Part shown: one piece after another, positions 31,181 through 36,462 of the stretch
How the letters are laid out: the number at the start of each line of letters is the position of its first letter
Position numbering within the stretch: the stretch's first letter is position 1
Source of the DNA: a virus
Reading direction: 5' to 3' (one strand)
Virus record (IMG/VR): IMGVR_UViG_3300006793_000067
Coordinates: 1-44,390 of that record
DNA length: 44,390 nucleotides
Program-made: the position numbers and the translations under genes
Notes under the pieces: model-generated
What the model was told of the DNA's origin: nothing
The model's database searches: none
The model's input: the letters and a program-made list of their open reading frames with translations, nothing else

Positions 31181-31315
31181 TCAAATCAAGCCCAATTTCC
31201 ACGCCACCACAGGCGCCGCTTGAGCGCACAGCCCGAGGCCGTAGAGGGCCACGGTGCCCAGTGCCCGCAGGCTTGGCCGTAGCGAGGCCGTGAGGGTACC
31301 AAGAAGGGCCTTCAT
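31181..31315 (-). CDS. Small hydrophobic peptide, 44 aa
   Basis: ATG 31315 overlaps the previous stop (ATGA). It reads MKALLGTLTASLRPSLRALG and then a hydrophobic stretch (TVALYGLGLCAQAAPVVAWKLGL), compatible with one membrane segment. It is supported by tight coupling to the 46-aa gene upstream. Real but unclassifiable, or possibly a chance frame. The remaining gap 31065-31180 holds only the promoter of the next gene. Confidence 0.45.
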   Translation of the reverse strand: MKALLGTLTASLRPSLRALGTVALYGLGLCAQAAPVVAWKLGLI

Positions 31316-31452
31316 TGTCCACGGCCCCCTTGGAGGCGGCAAGTGTCAAGGCGGTGCTGTCCGGTGCGCTTGGGGCCGCCTCGGGTGTACTTGCCGGTGT
31401 ACCCGCCCTTGAGGCGCTTGCTGGTCTTGTTTGGTCTGTTCTGTGCCTTCAT
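31312..31452 (-). CDS. Small very basic protein, 46 aa
   Basis: ATG 31452 has a clear Shine-Dalgarno (GAGGTGAG, about 4-5 nt upstream), one of the few in the window, which fits an internal gene of a transcript starting at 31755. The sequence MKAQNRPNKTSKRLKGGYTG and the following Lys/Arg/Gly-rich residues suggest nucleic-acid binding. It is followed by a hydrophobic peptide with ATGA overlap. Confidence 0.55.
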   Translation of the reverse strand: MKAQNRPNKTSKRLKGGYTGKYTRGGPKRTGQHRLDTCRLQGGRGQ

Positions 31453-31461
31453 CTTCTCACC

Positions 31462-31755
31462 TCAGTACATCTTCACGACACGGTCAACACGGAGTGCGGT
31501 GCGGGTTGCTGGCTGTCGGTCTCCTCGGAGCATGACGGTGGCGACACGGCCGCCACGAATCATGGCCACCACATGGCGACCTTGAGAACCGTCGGGTGCG
31601 GTTCGGCTGGTGCCGAGGTCCATGGTGTAGACTGCGACCGACTCAGTGCGGTCAATGGTTGGCTTGATGGTTTGGACGGCGTCAATGACGGTCTTTCGCT
31701 CGGTCGCTGTGAGGCGGCCCATGAGTCGCTCGGTGGCGTGTTGTGTGTTTCGCAT
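31462..31755 (-). CDS. Small basic protein, 97 aa, unknown
   Basis: ATG 31755 (MRNTQHATERLMGRLTATERK) is selected by the promoter at 31777-31805. A basic N-terminal helical half is followed by strands (SVAVYTMDLG, RHVVAMIRGGRVATVMLRGDR) rich in Arg. It could be a small alpha-beta nucleic-acid-binding protein. It starts a three-gene unit with two shorter genes. Confidence 0.65.
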   Translation of the reverse strand: MRNTQHATERLMGRLTATERKTVIDAVQTIKPTIDRTESVAVYTMDLGTSRTAPDGSQGRHVVAMIRGGRVATVMLRGDRQPATRTALRVDRVVKMY

Positions 31756-31776
31756 GGTTACAGATGAGAGGCACCC

Positions 31777-31805
31777 CCTATATAACAACACCGCCGAAAG
31801 GTTCT
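31777..31805 (-). promoter_or_regulatory. TATA promoter (gene starting at 31755)
   Basis: The minus strand reads AGAACCTTTCGGCGGTGT then TGTTATATAGGGGG. Confidence 0.7.
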
Positions 31806-31820
31806 GAACCAAGGGAGGAA

Positions 31821-31847
31821 AGTATAGGTTAGGAAAGACTATATACC
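31821..31847 (+). promoter_or_regulatory. Plus-strand class A promoter-like element
   Basis: AGTATAGGTTAGGAAAGACTATATACC. It lies back to back with the promoter at 31777-31805. An ATG occurs about 27 nt downstream (31870), but the frame it opens is antisense to a well-supported gene, so a short RNA is more likely. Confidence 0.5.
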
Positions 31848-31904
31848 GACAGCCACACCGTTCCAGTGGATGATGATTAGCCGAGGGGTGGGCGGCCTCG
31901 CAGT

Positions 31905-31950
31905 ACAGCGTTCAGGCCTGGATTCCAGGCCTCCGGCGGGCCGACCGGCG
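31905..31950. repeat. Nested palindromes in the gap 31848-31968
   Basis: AGGCCTGGATTCCAGGCCT is a 9-bp-arm palindrome, followed by a CCGGC/GCCGG-rich hairpin. They lie at the 3' end of the minus gene ending at 31969 and downstream of a plus-strand promoter element; either strand could use them as 3'-end structures. Confidence 0.5.
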
Positions 31951-31968
31951 GCCCCACGATGGACCGGT

Positions 31969-32169
31969 TCAGGCCTCAAGGTGGACCCACATGAAAATGG
32001 CCACCATGACCGGCGGGAACACGACGGCGACCCATCCAAACCGGCGGGCGAATGCTCGGACTTTTTCGGTTCGGGTCGGCTGTCGCTTGACTCGTGCGGC
32101 GGCGTTCATTGCATCCCACTCGCGGATAATTCGGGCGGTCGCGTCGTGTCGGCTTTCATGGTTGTCCAT
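31969..32169 (-). CDS. Small membrane protein, 66 aa
   Basis: ATG 32169 is fixed by the promoter at 32189-32213. The N-terminal 40 residues are charged and helical (MDNHESRHDATARIIREWDA; KRQPTRTEKVRAFARRF). Residues 45-62 are one membrane segment (WVAVVFPPVMVAIFMW). Basic residues before the segment suggest the N-terminus stays inside. Confidence 0.65.
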   Translation of the reverse strand: MDNHESRHDATARIIREWDAMNAAARVKRQPTRTEKVRAFARRFGWVAVVFPPVMVAIFMWVHLEA

Positions 32170-32188
32170 GTACCGCCGAGGAAGCGCC

Positions 32189-32213
32189 CCTATATCAATT
32201 GAACTCTCAAAGT
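32189..32213 (-). promoter_or_regulatory. TATA promoter (gene starting at 32169)
   Basis: The minus strand reads GACTTTGAGAGTTCAATTGATATAGGGG. Confidence 0.65.
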
Positions 32214-32509
32214 CCCTTGTATGCGTGCACTCGGTCGCCTTCCACGAACCAGCGCCACCCGTCGCCCTCAACGCTGTTCAGGTGTCCCCTGTGCATGTGC
32301 ATGCGGCCGGTCCTATCGGCGGCAATAGCGAGCGCCTCACGGCGAAGGCTGGCCATGACCACGGCCTCGCTCAAGGTGAACCTCATGGCGTCCGTGCGGA
32401 GTCGGTCAAGTTCGTTCGCTCGGAACGCTCGCAGGCGTCGGGTGGCTCGCTTGGATTCTCGGCGCTCGGGTCGGTTCGGTCGGCGGCTGGGTCGGTTCGG
32501 TTGGTCCAT
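32207..32509 (-). CDS. Basic protein, 100 aa, unknown
   Basis: ATG 32509 (MDQPNRPSRRPNRPERRESK) is preferred to longer in-frame starts because a degenerate promoter lies at 32528-32550. The N-terminal 35 residues are Arg/Pro-rich and probably disordered or DNA-contacting, followed by helices (NELDRLRTDAMRFTLSEAVVMASLRREALAI) and a C-terminal hairpin (GWRWFVEGDRVHAYK). No known family. Confidence 0.6.
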   Translation of the reverse strand: MDQPNRPSRRPNRPERRESKRATRRLRAFRANELDRLRTDAMRFTLSEAVVMASLRREALAIAADRTGRMHMHRGHLNSVEGDGWRWFVEGDRVHAYKGL

Positions 32510-32527
32510 GAGACCAGGGCATGCGCC

Positions 32528-32550
32528 CACCGTTTTCACGGTTGCGCTCG
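32528..32550 (-). promoter_or_regulatory. Degenerate promoter (gene starting at 32509)
   Basis: The minus strand reads CGAGCGCAACCGTGAAAACGG. The upstream element is conserved but the TATA box is weak, like that of the small-terminase gene. Confidence 0.4.
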
Positions 32551-32650
32551 CTGGGATGCCCCAGCAGGGCCGAGAACACCCCGCCACGGTCCACGGGTGC
32601 CCTTGGGCTATCCGTGCCCGTAGGCACCCCGCCACGGGCCTCCAGCGCCC

Positions 32651-33151
32651 TCAAGCGTATGCTGGGTTGTAGACTTCGTTTGGGACGACTGTGACGGTGT
32701 CGGCGTGGACTTCAATGGCTTCAAACACTTGGTTCACGAGTGCGGCCTTCTCAAGGAGGACCGGAAGAGGGACGACTCGGTCGCGGGTGAGGTTGCGCTC
32801 AACGGAGACATGAAGGGGCACGGTGACGAAGACGAGTTCAACCTTGAAGCCTGCGTTCTTGGCGGCGTTCATCTCTGCGGTCATGCGGGTTGCGTTGGTG
32901 CCTGTGGTGTCGTAGACCCATGCACCGGCGCCGGACTCAAGAGCGGCGTTGAACATCTCTTTCACGACAGCCTTGGACCATCCGTGAAGGGCGGCTGGGT
33001 TTGCTGGGTCATATGCTGGGTGTGCTTCCTTGACTGAGTCGCAGTCAATGAAGGTGGATTGGCTGAACATGTGCTTTGCGACGGTGGACTTTCCAGCGGC
33101 TGGGAGGCCCATGGTGAAGGTCAGGGTTGGGGTTGGGGTTGCTTCTTGCAT
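32651..33151 (-). CDS. P-loop nucleotide/polynucleotide kinase (PNK-like)
   Basis: 166 aa. Walker A MGLPAAGKSTVAK (14-26), then FIDCDSVKE with an Asp pair that in T4 Pnk-type and zeta-toxin-type kinases contacts the acceptor, and a lid with Arg residues (SVERNLTRDRVV). Size and layout match the kinase domain of T4 polynucleotide kinase and AAA_33 kinases. The substrate is not provable: 5'-OH RNA/DNA ends or small nucleotides are both possible. A 2H phosphodiesterase is encoded 4 kb away in the same region, so an RNA-end repair pathway is a reasonable hypothesis. Confidence 0.75.
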   Translation of the reverse strand: MQEATPTPTLTFTMGLPAAGKSTVAKHMFSQSTFIDCDSVKEAHPAYDPANPAALHGWSKAVVKEMFNAALESGAGAWVYDTTGTNATRMTAEMNAAKNAGFKVELVFVTVPLHVSVERNLTRDRVVPLPVLLEKAALVNQVFEAIEVHADTVTVVPNEVYNPAYA

Positions 33152-33171
33152 GACCCTTCCTGTCGGCCGCC

Positions 33172-33201
33172 CCTATATAATATAATCCCTCAAAGTTCCT
33201 G
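33172..33201 (-). promoter_or_regulatory. TATA promoter of the kinase gene
   Basis: The minus strand reads CAGGAACTTTGAGGG, then ATTATATTATATAGGGG; the TATA region is extended. Confidence 0.7.
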
Positions 33202-33289
33202 AGAATCTGCGAAATTGGCCGTTTTTGAAATCCGGCCGAGCGGCCGACCGCCGCCCGTGCTGGGCTGGCGGCCGTGGTGCGTGAGCGTC

Positions 33290-33427
33290 TCAAAAGAGGC
33301 CTGCGAACTCGCCGAGGCGGACCGCTGAAACGAGGCCCATCATGACAACCATGAGCGTGAATGCTCCGGCTTGAATAATCTCGGTGGCGCTGGCTTCGGG
33401 TGTCGGGGTGTGTCGGGTTTGTCCCAT
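33290..33427 (-). CDS. Small membrane protein, 45 aa
   Basis: ATG 33427 has a promoter at 33449-33474 at leaderless distance. It reads MGQTRHTPTPEASATEIIQA, then one hydrophobic span (GAFTLMVVMMGLVSAV) and a short charged end. Too short for a family call, but promoter and composition support it. Confidence 0.6.
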   Translation of the reverse strand: MGQTRHTPTPEASATEIIQAGAFTLMVVMMGLVSAVRLGEFAGLF

Positions 33428-33448
33428 GATTAGAGAAGGGAGGCCACC

Positions 33449-33474
33449 CCTACATAAAAGCATCGCTCAAAAGA
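33449..33474 (-). promoter_or_regulatory. TATA promoter (gene starting at 33427)
   Basis: The minus strand reads CTTTTGAGCGATGC then TTTTATGTAGGGG. Confidence 0.65.
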
Positions 33475-33490
33475 AATGAAAATGTGCGAA

Positions 33491-33502
33491 GTATCGGCTA
33501 AA
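33491..33502 (-). promoter_or_regulatory. Isolated upstream-element copy (GTATCGGCTAAA on +)
   Basis: An exact TTTAGCCGATAC on the minus strand without a TATA box next to it, 20 nt past the end of the gene stopping at 33523. It is the same 12-mer as in the arrays at 34446-34500 and 40214-40317. Confidence 0.6.
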
Positions 33503-33522
33503 TGCCCTGGCCAGGTGGCCAT

Positions 33523-33693
33523 TCAGGCCACTGCGAGCACTTCGCCGCGTCCGTCAATGCTCCAGCACTCGTGCGGTGTGCACGGGCACGAGACGAGGAA
33601 AAAGTAGCCACCAAAAACGCCCTTGACGGCGGTCATTCTGAAATGTAGGTTGTCGCATCCGTGGGCGCAGGTTAGGTCTGTGTGTCCGTCCAT
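33523..33693 (-). CDS. Small Cys/His protein, 56 aa, probable zinc binder
   Basis: ATG 33693 with promoter at 33713-33742. MDGHTDLTCAHGCDNLHFRM then a strand-rich middle (GVFGGYFFLV) and SCPCTPHEC: two clusters of Cys and His (C-x3-C, C-x-C-x4-C) consistent with a zinc ribbon. No further assignment. Confidence 0.65.
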   Translation of the reverse strand: MDGHTDLTCAHGCDNLHFRMTAVKGVFGGYFFLVSCPCTPHECWSIDGRGEVLAVA

Positions 33694-33712
33694 GTACCGA
33701 CTACGGGACGCA

Positions 33713-33742
33713 CCTACATAAAGGATTCGGTCAAAGGTTCTG
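33713..33742 (-). promoter_or_regulatory. TATA promoter (gene starting at 33693)
   Basis: The minus strand reads ATCAGAACCTTTGACCGAAT then CCTTTATGTAGG; full outer and inner blocks. Confidence 0.7.
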
Positions 33743-33756
33743 ATACCGTGCGGGAG

Positions 33757-33783
33757 AGTATAGGTTAGAAAAGACTATATACC
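33757..33783 (+). promoter_or_regulatory. Plus-strand class A promoter-like element
   Basis: AGTATAGGTTAGAAAAGACTATATACC, divergent from the promoter at 33713-33742. Downstream sequence (CCACCGTTCCAGTGGA) is shared with the copy at 31821 and, in part, with the minus-strand copy at 40058. It is followed by a thrice-repeated GAACG. Confidence 0.55.
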
Positions 33784-33955
33784 CCCAGCGCCACCGTTCC
33801 AGTGGAACGGAACGGAACGGCCAGGCCGACGGAGGGGCCGCCGCTCAAATCAGGAGCGGTTCAACCTCGCCCGTGGGCGGGTCGCCGTGAGGCTCATCGG
33901 AGGCCCGCCCCTGCTGGGGCTGGGCGTCCTGTGGTAGCGTGTCCAGGCCTTGGCC

Positions 33956-34255
33956 TCAGTAGCCGAAGCACTCTTGCGGGTCGGGGCTGAGACCAGCACG
34001 AGCGGACGGGCTGAGTTCAGCGAGCAAGGTCGCGCGGGTCTCCGTGGTGAGGTTCGCAAAGAAGGCCACCATGAAGGTCATAACGGCGGTGTTTTGCTCT
34101 GTGGTCACTGAGCCAGCGAAGTCACGACGAACGGCCAACCAGCACATGCCCGTGAGGGTTTCAAGCGGTGTGTTGTCGTTCGTGAGGTCACGGACATAAG
34201 TCTCAATCAGGTCTCGTCGGGTTTCGGGTTTCGGGGTGTAGGTCGCGTTCGCCAT
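33956..34255 (-). CDS. Small helical protein, 99 aa, unknown
   Basis: ATG 34255 (MANATYTPKPETRRDLIETY) is set by the promoter at 34274-34299. Mostly helical with a Thr/Met/Phe-rich middle (TAVMTFMVAFFANLTTETRATLLAEL), ending near a Cys (PQECFGY). No motif. The 3' gap to 33784 holds GC-rich hairpins and no supported gene. Confidence 0.6.
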   Translation of the reverse strand: MANATYTPKPETRRDLIETYVRDLTNDNTPLETLTGMCWLAVRRDFAGSVTTEQNTAVMTFMVAFFANLTTETRATLLAELSPSARAGLSPDPQECFGY

Positions 34256-34273
34256 GTTAACTCCTATACAACG

Positions 34274-34299
34274 CCGGTACATAAAGGATTCGGTCAAGC
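34274..34299 (-). promoter_or_regulatory. TATA promoter (gene starting at 34255)
   Basis: The minus strand reads GCTTGACCGAATCCTTTATGTACCGG. Confidence 0.6.
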
Positions 34300-34317
34300 G
34301 GCCTGGTTTCTGATAGG

Positions 34318-34345
34318 AGTATAGGTCAACAAAACCTTTATGTAC
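34318..34345 (+). promoter_or_regulatory. Plus-strand class B promoter (copy 1)
   Basis: GAGTATAGGTC then AACAAAACCTTTATGTACT. AAAACC is BRE-like and TTTATGTA the TATA box. Similar boxes at 37651 and 39004 precede related downstream sequence. Confidence 0.55.
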
Positions 34346-34365
34346 TGCCTGCATGTAGAGTAGAA

Positions 34366-34435
34366 TGAGCGCGGGGGCGAGCGGCCCGCTGGAGTGACGG
34401 GCACGGGGGGAGGGTGCGGGTGCATAACAACGCGC
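34366..34435 (+). ncRNA. Candidate small RNA B1
   Basis: GC-rich gene-free sequence beginning about 25 nt after the class B TATA box. It contains GACGGGCACGGGGGGAG, a diverged copy of a block that is identical between the other two members (37714-37734 and 39069-39089). A GCCCG/CGGGC hairpin lies in the middle. No start codon occurs near the predicted transcript start. Ends are not known. Confidence 0.4.
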
Positions 34436-34445
34436 CAAACAAAGA

Positions 34446-34500
34446 GTATCGGCTAAAGTATCGGCTCAATCCAATGCCCAGGGGAAAAGTATCGGCTAAA
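34446..34500 (-). repeat. Triple copy of the promoter upstream element
   Basis: GTATCGGCTAAA (+) starts at 34446, 34458 (ends CAA) and 34489; spacings are 12 and 31 bp. On the minus strand these are TTTAGCCGATAC, the same as the element abutting TATA boxes, but no TATA box follows here. Confidence 0.75.
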
Positions 34501-34590
34501 TGGCGAGCGCCCGACACACGGCCTCAGGGTTGTCAGTGGGGTGCCCGTCGGCGCCACTGGTTCCTGTCCGTCAATGTCGGGTCGCTCTGA
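34501..34590 (-). ncRNA. Candidate RNA unit 1 of four-unit array
   Basis: A promoter at 34609-34627 (minus: GGCGAAACCTTTAATAGGG) predicts a start near 34590. The transcript would begin with GGACTAATCAGAGC and has no ATG, GTG or TTG at the 5' end, unlike protein genes here. It ends in the repeat array at 34446-34500. Sequence 34256-34500 otherwise holds only the promoters, B1 and the repeats listed. Confidence 0.35.
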
Positions 34591-34608
34591 TTAGTCCTAT
34601 ATGCTCCA

Positions 34609-34627
34609 CCCTATTAAAGGTTTCGCC
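34609..34627 (-). promoter_or_regulatory. TATA promoter without a gene (unit 1)
   Basis: Strong TTTAATAGGG box on the minus strand, with no start codon at leaderless distance. Confidence 0.6.
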
Positions 34628-34629
34628 GT

Positions 34630-34966
34630 ATTGGCCTGGATTCAGAGAGGGTGCCGTCTCCACCCGTGGAGGCACTTCAGGCCGTCCAAGGTGGGCTTTT
34701 GGTTCCGCATCCCTATTGAGCGCGGTCCAGGTCAGAGGTTGAACCGCTAAGTCCGTGTCCTCTGCACCGTAGAACTCTCCCCTCCCCGCACCGTTTCCAG
34801 TACGCTGGGGGCCACCCGCCGCTAAACGGGTGGGTTCTCCTCTGTGATTGCTTAGAGAGACAAGCGGCCGGTCTTTCGCCGCTCTCCGGTAGGAGGAGTC
34901 AGGTTTCAGGCGGTCTCTTGGATAGACCTCCGCCCCCGCCGTGGCGGGTCTGTCTCGTGTCTGCTC
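34630..34966 (-). ncRNA. Candidate structured RNA, unit 2 of four-unit array, about 340 nt
   Basis: The promoter at 34988-35009 predicts a start near 34966-34970, beginning with GGACTAATCAGAGC and with no start codon; no minus-strand frame of useful length covers it. Several perfect stems are visible (plus-strand coordinates): CCCGCC 34935-34940 with GGCGGG 34943-34948; GAGGAG 34893-34898 with CTCCTC 34837-34842 enclosing AGCGGC 34863-34868 with GCCGCT 34878-34883; CCACCCG 34812-34818 with CGGGTGG 34827-34833. The closing CTCCTC/GAGGAG helix around an inner hairpin suggests a multi-helix RNA. It does not match RNase P, SRP or tRNA features that I can recall. Confidence 0.5.
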
Positions 34967-34987
34967 TGATTAGTCCTATACGCCGCA

Positions 34988-35009
34988 CCTACTTAAAGGT
35001 TTGGTCGCT
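34988..35009 (-). promoter_or_regulatory. TATA promoter of RNA unit 2
   Basis: The minus strand reads AGCGACCAAACCTTTAAGTAGG; the same CCAAACCTTTAAGTAGG precedes unit 3. Confidence 0.65.
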
Positions 35010-35222
35010 TGGAAGATGGTCCGAGGAGGTCCGACCAAGCACCTGTATGACCAGGGTTTCATCATGGGCGGCCCTCCATCCAGCGGCCCTCATAAGCAGG
35101 CCTACCCATCCGACTTTTCCCCGCATTGGCGTGCGTCTCGGAGTGGGGTTCAGGGTTTTTCGGTGAGGCTCGCCTCCACTTCCAGCACACGCCAATGCGC
35201 CGTCGGTGGGGGTCCGTCTCAT
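34989..35222 (-). CDS. Unit 3 of array: short frame (77 aa) or structured RNA
   Basis: ATG 35222 lies at leaderless distance from the promoter at 35240-35261 and opens MRRTPTDGALACAGSGGEPH. The protein is Arg/Gly/Pro-rich with no motif, and its last codons are the TATA box of unit 2. The same DNA has a perfect 12-bp inverted repeat (CGCATTGGCGTG at 35122-35133, CACGCCAATGCG at 35188-35199) enclosing AGTGG/CCACT and GAGG/CCTC stems. An RNA function is at least as likely as a protein. Confidence 0.35.
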   Translation of the reverse strand: MRRTPTDGALACAGSGGEPHRKTLNPTPRRTPMRGKVGWVGLLMRAAGWRAAHDETLVIQVLGRTSSDHLPSDQTFK

Positions 35223-35239
35223 ACTGTCCTATAAGCCGC

Positions 35240-35261
35240 ACCTACTTAAAGGTTTGGTTAG
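35240..35261 (-). promoter_or_regulatory. TATA promoter of unit 3
   Basis: The minus strand reads CTAACCAAACCTTTAAGTAGG, followed by GGACAGTATGAGACGG, a 5' end shared with unit 4. Confidence 0.65.
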
Positions 35262-35262
35262 T

Positions 35263-35481
35263 TCAGGATGGAAGCCGTCCCCCGCCGCCACCACAGCGGC
35301 GAGGGTTCTCGGGAGCCGCCCTTGGCCATCCGAGTCCACCAGGCCCCGCACTTGCCGACTTGCCCCCTTCCCGCTCTTGGGCGCGGGTCGGGTCGTCCTT
35401 GGGCGTCAGGTTGTCCGTGGTTAGCGGAGTCCCCGTCGGCTCGCGGCTGTTGTGTGGGTGGTTCCTGTTGGTCCGTCTCAT
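35263..35481 (-). CDS. Unit 4 of array: short frame (72 aa) or structured RNA
   Basis: ATG 35481 lies at leaderless distance from the promoter at 35498-35520 and opens MRRTNRNHPHNSREPTGTPL; low-complexity Gly/Arg/Pro end (CGGGGGRLPS). The first 15 nt around the start (CAGTATGAGACGGACC) are shared with unit 3 although the proteins differ otherwise. A CCCGC/GCGGG hairpin lies inside. It could be a small basic protein or an RNA. Confidence 0.35.
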   Translation of the reverse strand: MRRTNRNHPHNSREPTGTPLTTDNLTPKDDPTRAQEREGGKSASAGPGGLGWPRAAPENPRRCGGGGGRLPS

Positions 35482-35497
35482 ACTGTCCTATAAGCCA

Positions 35498-35520
35498 CCG
35501 GTACTTAAAGGTTTGCTCGG
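35498..35520 (-). promoter_or_regulatory. TATA promoter of unit 4
   Basis: The minus strand reads CCGAGCAAACCTTTAAGTACCGG; it overlaps the 3' end of the upstream gene. Confidence 0.65.
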
Positions 35521-36014
35521 AACGACCTGGAGGCACGGAGGCGGCACACTGCTTCCTGAACTTTGGTCGGCCAGTAGGCTTCCATCATCTGACCCTCGGG
35601 GGAGCCGGACCATACGCCTTTGTCGCAGTAGGTCTCGTTGGCGTGAGCAATCGCTTGAGCGAGTTCGTCGCCCTCAAGGGTGGCGTAGCCCATCCACATG
35701 AGCGTCTCGGAGTGGTTGCCGACTACGGTCTTCGGTAGGTCTTCAAGTGCGACTTGCTCGCCAGCGTCTTGAGCGGCCTGCACTTGCATGCGGACTTGCA
35801 TGGCTGGGCTTTGCATAATCTGAGAGAGGCTCGTGTCTGTCCATACAATGAAGACGACTTTCGGAGTAGCCCACGAGTGCTGGAGGTTCTTGACTCTGAA
35901 CGCTTTCGGGGTTCGGAGACCAATTGGCTCGCCTGTGAGCCAGTCTCGCACATTGCGAAGGTCTTGGGTTGCTACTCGGTTTTCGGCCACGGTTGGGGTC
36001 TGGGTTTCCGCCAT
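35505..36014 (-). CDS. Unknown protein, 169 aa
   Basis: ATG 36014 has a promoter at 36034-36059. Mixed alpha/beta: PKVVFIVWTDTSLSQIMQSPAM, then a Gln/Ala-rich helix (MQVRMQVQAAQDAGEQVALE), then NHSETLMWMGYATLEGDELAQAIAHANETY and a C-terminal helix ending CRLRASRSFRANL. No recognised family. It is the gene just after the putative origin region. Confidence 0.65.
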   Translation of the reverse strand: MAETQTPTVAENRVATQDLRNVRDWLTGEPIGLRTPKAFRVKNLQHSWATPKVVFIVWTDTSLSQIMQSPAMQVRMQVQAAQDAGEQVALEDLPKTVVGNHSETLMWMGYATLEGDELAQAIAHANETYCDKGVWSGSPEGQMMEAYWPTKVQEAVCRLRASRSFRANL

Positions 36015-36033
36015 GTTTGTTGCTGGGGGTGCC

Positions 36034-36059
36034 CCACCTTAAAGGTTTCGGCCTCCGCC
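36034..36059 (-). promoter_or_regulatory. TATA promoter (gene starting at 36014)
   Basis: The minus strand reads GGCGGAGGCCGAAACCTTTAAGGTGG. Confidence 0.6.
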
Positions 36060-36096
36060 AAATATAGGTCCGCTTGTCCATGTCCGATGGGCTGAC

Positions 36097-36107
36097 GGTA
36101 TATAGTC
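36097..36107 (-). promoter_or_regulatory. Minus-strand class A element beside the AT-rich tract
   Basis: The minus strand reads ATAAAGACTATATACCGTCAG. Opposite orientation to most copies; it points from the AT-rich tract toward the gene at 36014. Confidence 0.45.
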
Positions 36108-36162
36108 TTTATCTATAATATATAATTATTATATAATATAATAAATAGAAATAAATTAAATG
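36105..36162. other. AT-rich tract, candidate DNA-unwinding element
   Basis: About 58 bp almost purely A/T (TATAATATATAATTATTATA and onward) in an otherwise GC-rich window. It carries no gene. Adjacent are a GT/AC hairpin (36181-36209) and a 20-bp inverted repeat, an arrangement seen at replication origins. Confidence 0.6.
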
Positions 36163-36180
36163 GTGAGGATGCCCTATGGG

Positions 36181-36209
36181 ACACACACATGTTGAGGTGT
36201 GTGTGTGCA
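36181..36209. repeat. ACACACAC / GTGTGTGT inverted repeat
   Basis: ACACACAC at 36181-36188 and GTGTGTGTG at about 36200-36208 can form a hairpin over a short loop containing ATGTTGAGG. It may be a protein-binding or cruciform site near the AT-rich tract. Confidence 0.55.
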
Positions 36210-36272
36210 AAGGGAAGGCCACTTCCCTCAATTATTGCCCGCACTCATATACCAGGCCTCGCAGTGTGCCCA

Positions 36273-36410
36273 GTTCAAACCCCAACAATGATTGGAATTA
36301 TTCGGGGTTTTTGGTCCAGGGGTACCCGAAAAAGGCTCAGAACCTATCGGCCCCCATAACCTTCATGTCGCAAAATCCGAAAAACCCCCCATCATTGTTG
36401 GGCTTTGAAC
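36273..36410. repeat. 20-bp inverted repeat (19/20) with nested arms
   Basis: GTTCAAACCCCAACAATGAT at 36273-36292 is the reverse complement, with one mismatch, of 36391-36410. Inside it GGGGTTTTT (36304-36312) pairs with AAAAACCCC (about 36381-36389). The 100-bp interior has no gene. Together with the AT-rich tract it is the best replication-origin or plasmid-like recognition site candidate in the window. Confidence 0.7.
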
Positions 36411-36427
36411 GGCGGCAAAGTCCTACA

Positions 36428-36447
36428 CCTTTCGGCTCTGCGAAAGG
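36428..36447 (-). terminator. Hairpin after the gene ending at 36463
   Basis: CCTTTCG 36428-36434 and CGAAAGG 36441-36447 with a 6-nt loop, 16 nt past the stop of the minus-strand gene. Probably a 3'-end structure; no T-run follows. Confidence 0.45.
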
Positions 36448-36462
36448 CCTGGAACTCCTATT

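Noticed and set aside
31113-31349. Minus-strand frame of 78 codons
   Set aside because: A different frame contains two coupled small genes with a Shine-Dalgarno; this frame has no start context.
31870-32202. Plus-strand frame starting at leaderless distance from a class A element
   Set aside because: Antisense to a minus-strand gene with its own promoter and membrane segment; composition is not protein-like.
33802-33990. Plus-strand GTG frame after a class A element
   Set aside because: Arg/Pro/Gly-rich, not conserved with other class A downstream sequences; probably non-coding GC-rich DNA.
34500-34742. Plus-strand frame of 80 codons
   Set aside because: No promoter at leaderless distance and it lies antisense to the promoter-linked RNA units.
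34630-34966. RNase P, SRP or tRNA gene
   Set aside because: I could not find the conserved cores or a cloverleaf; kept only as an unclassified structured RNA candidate.
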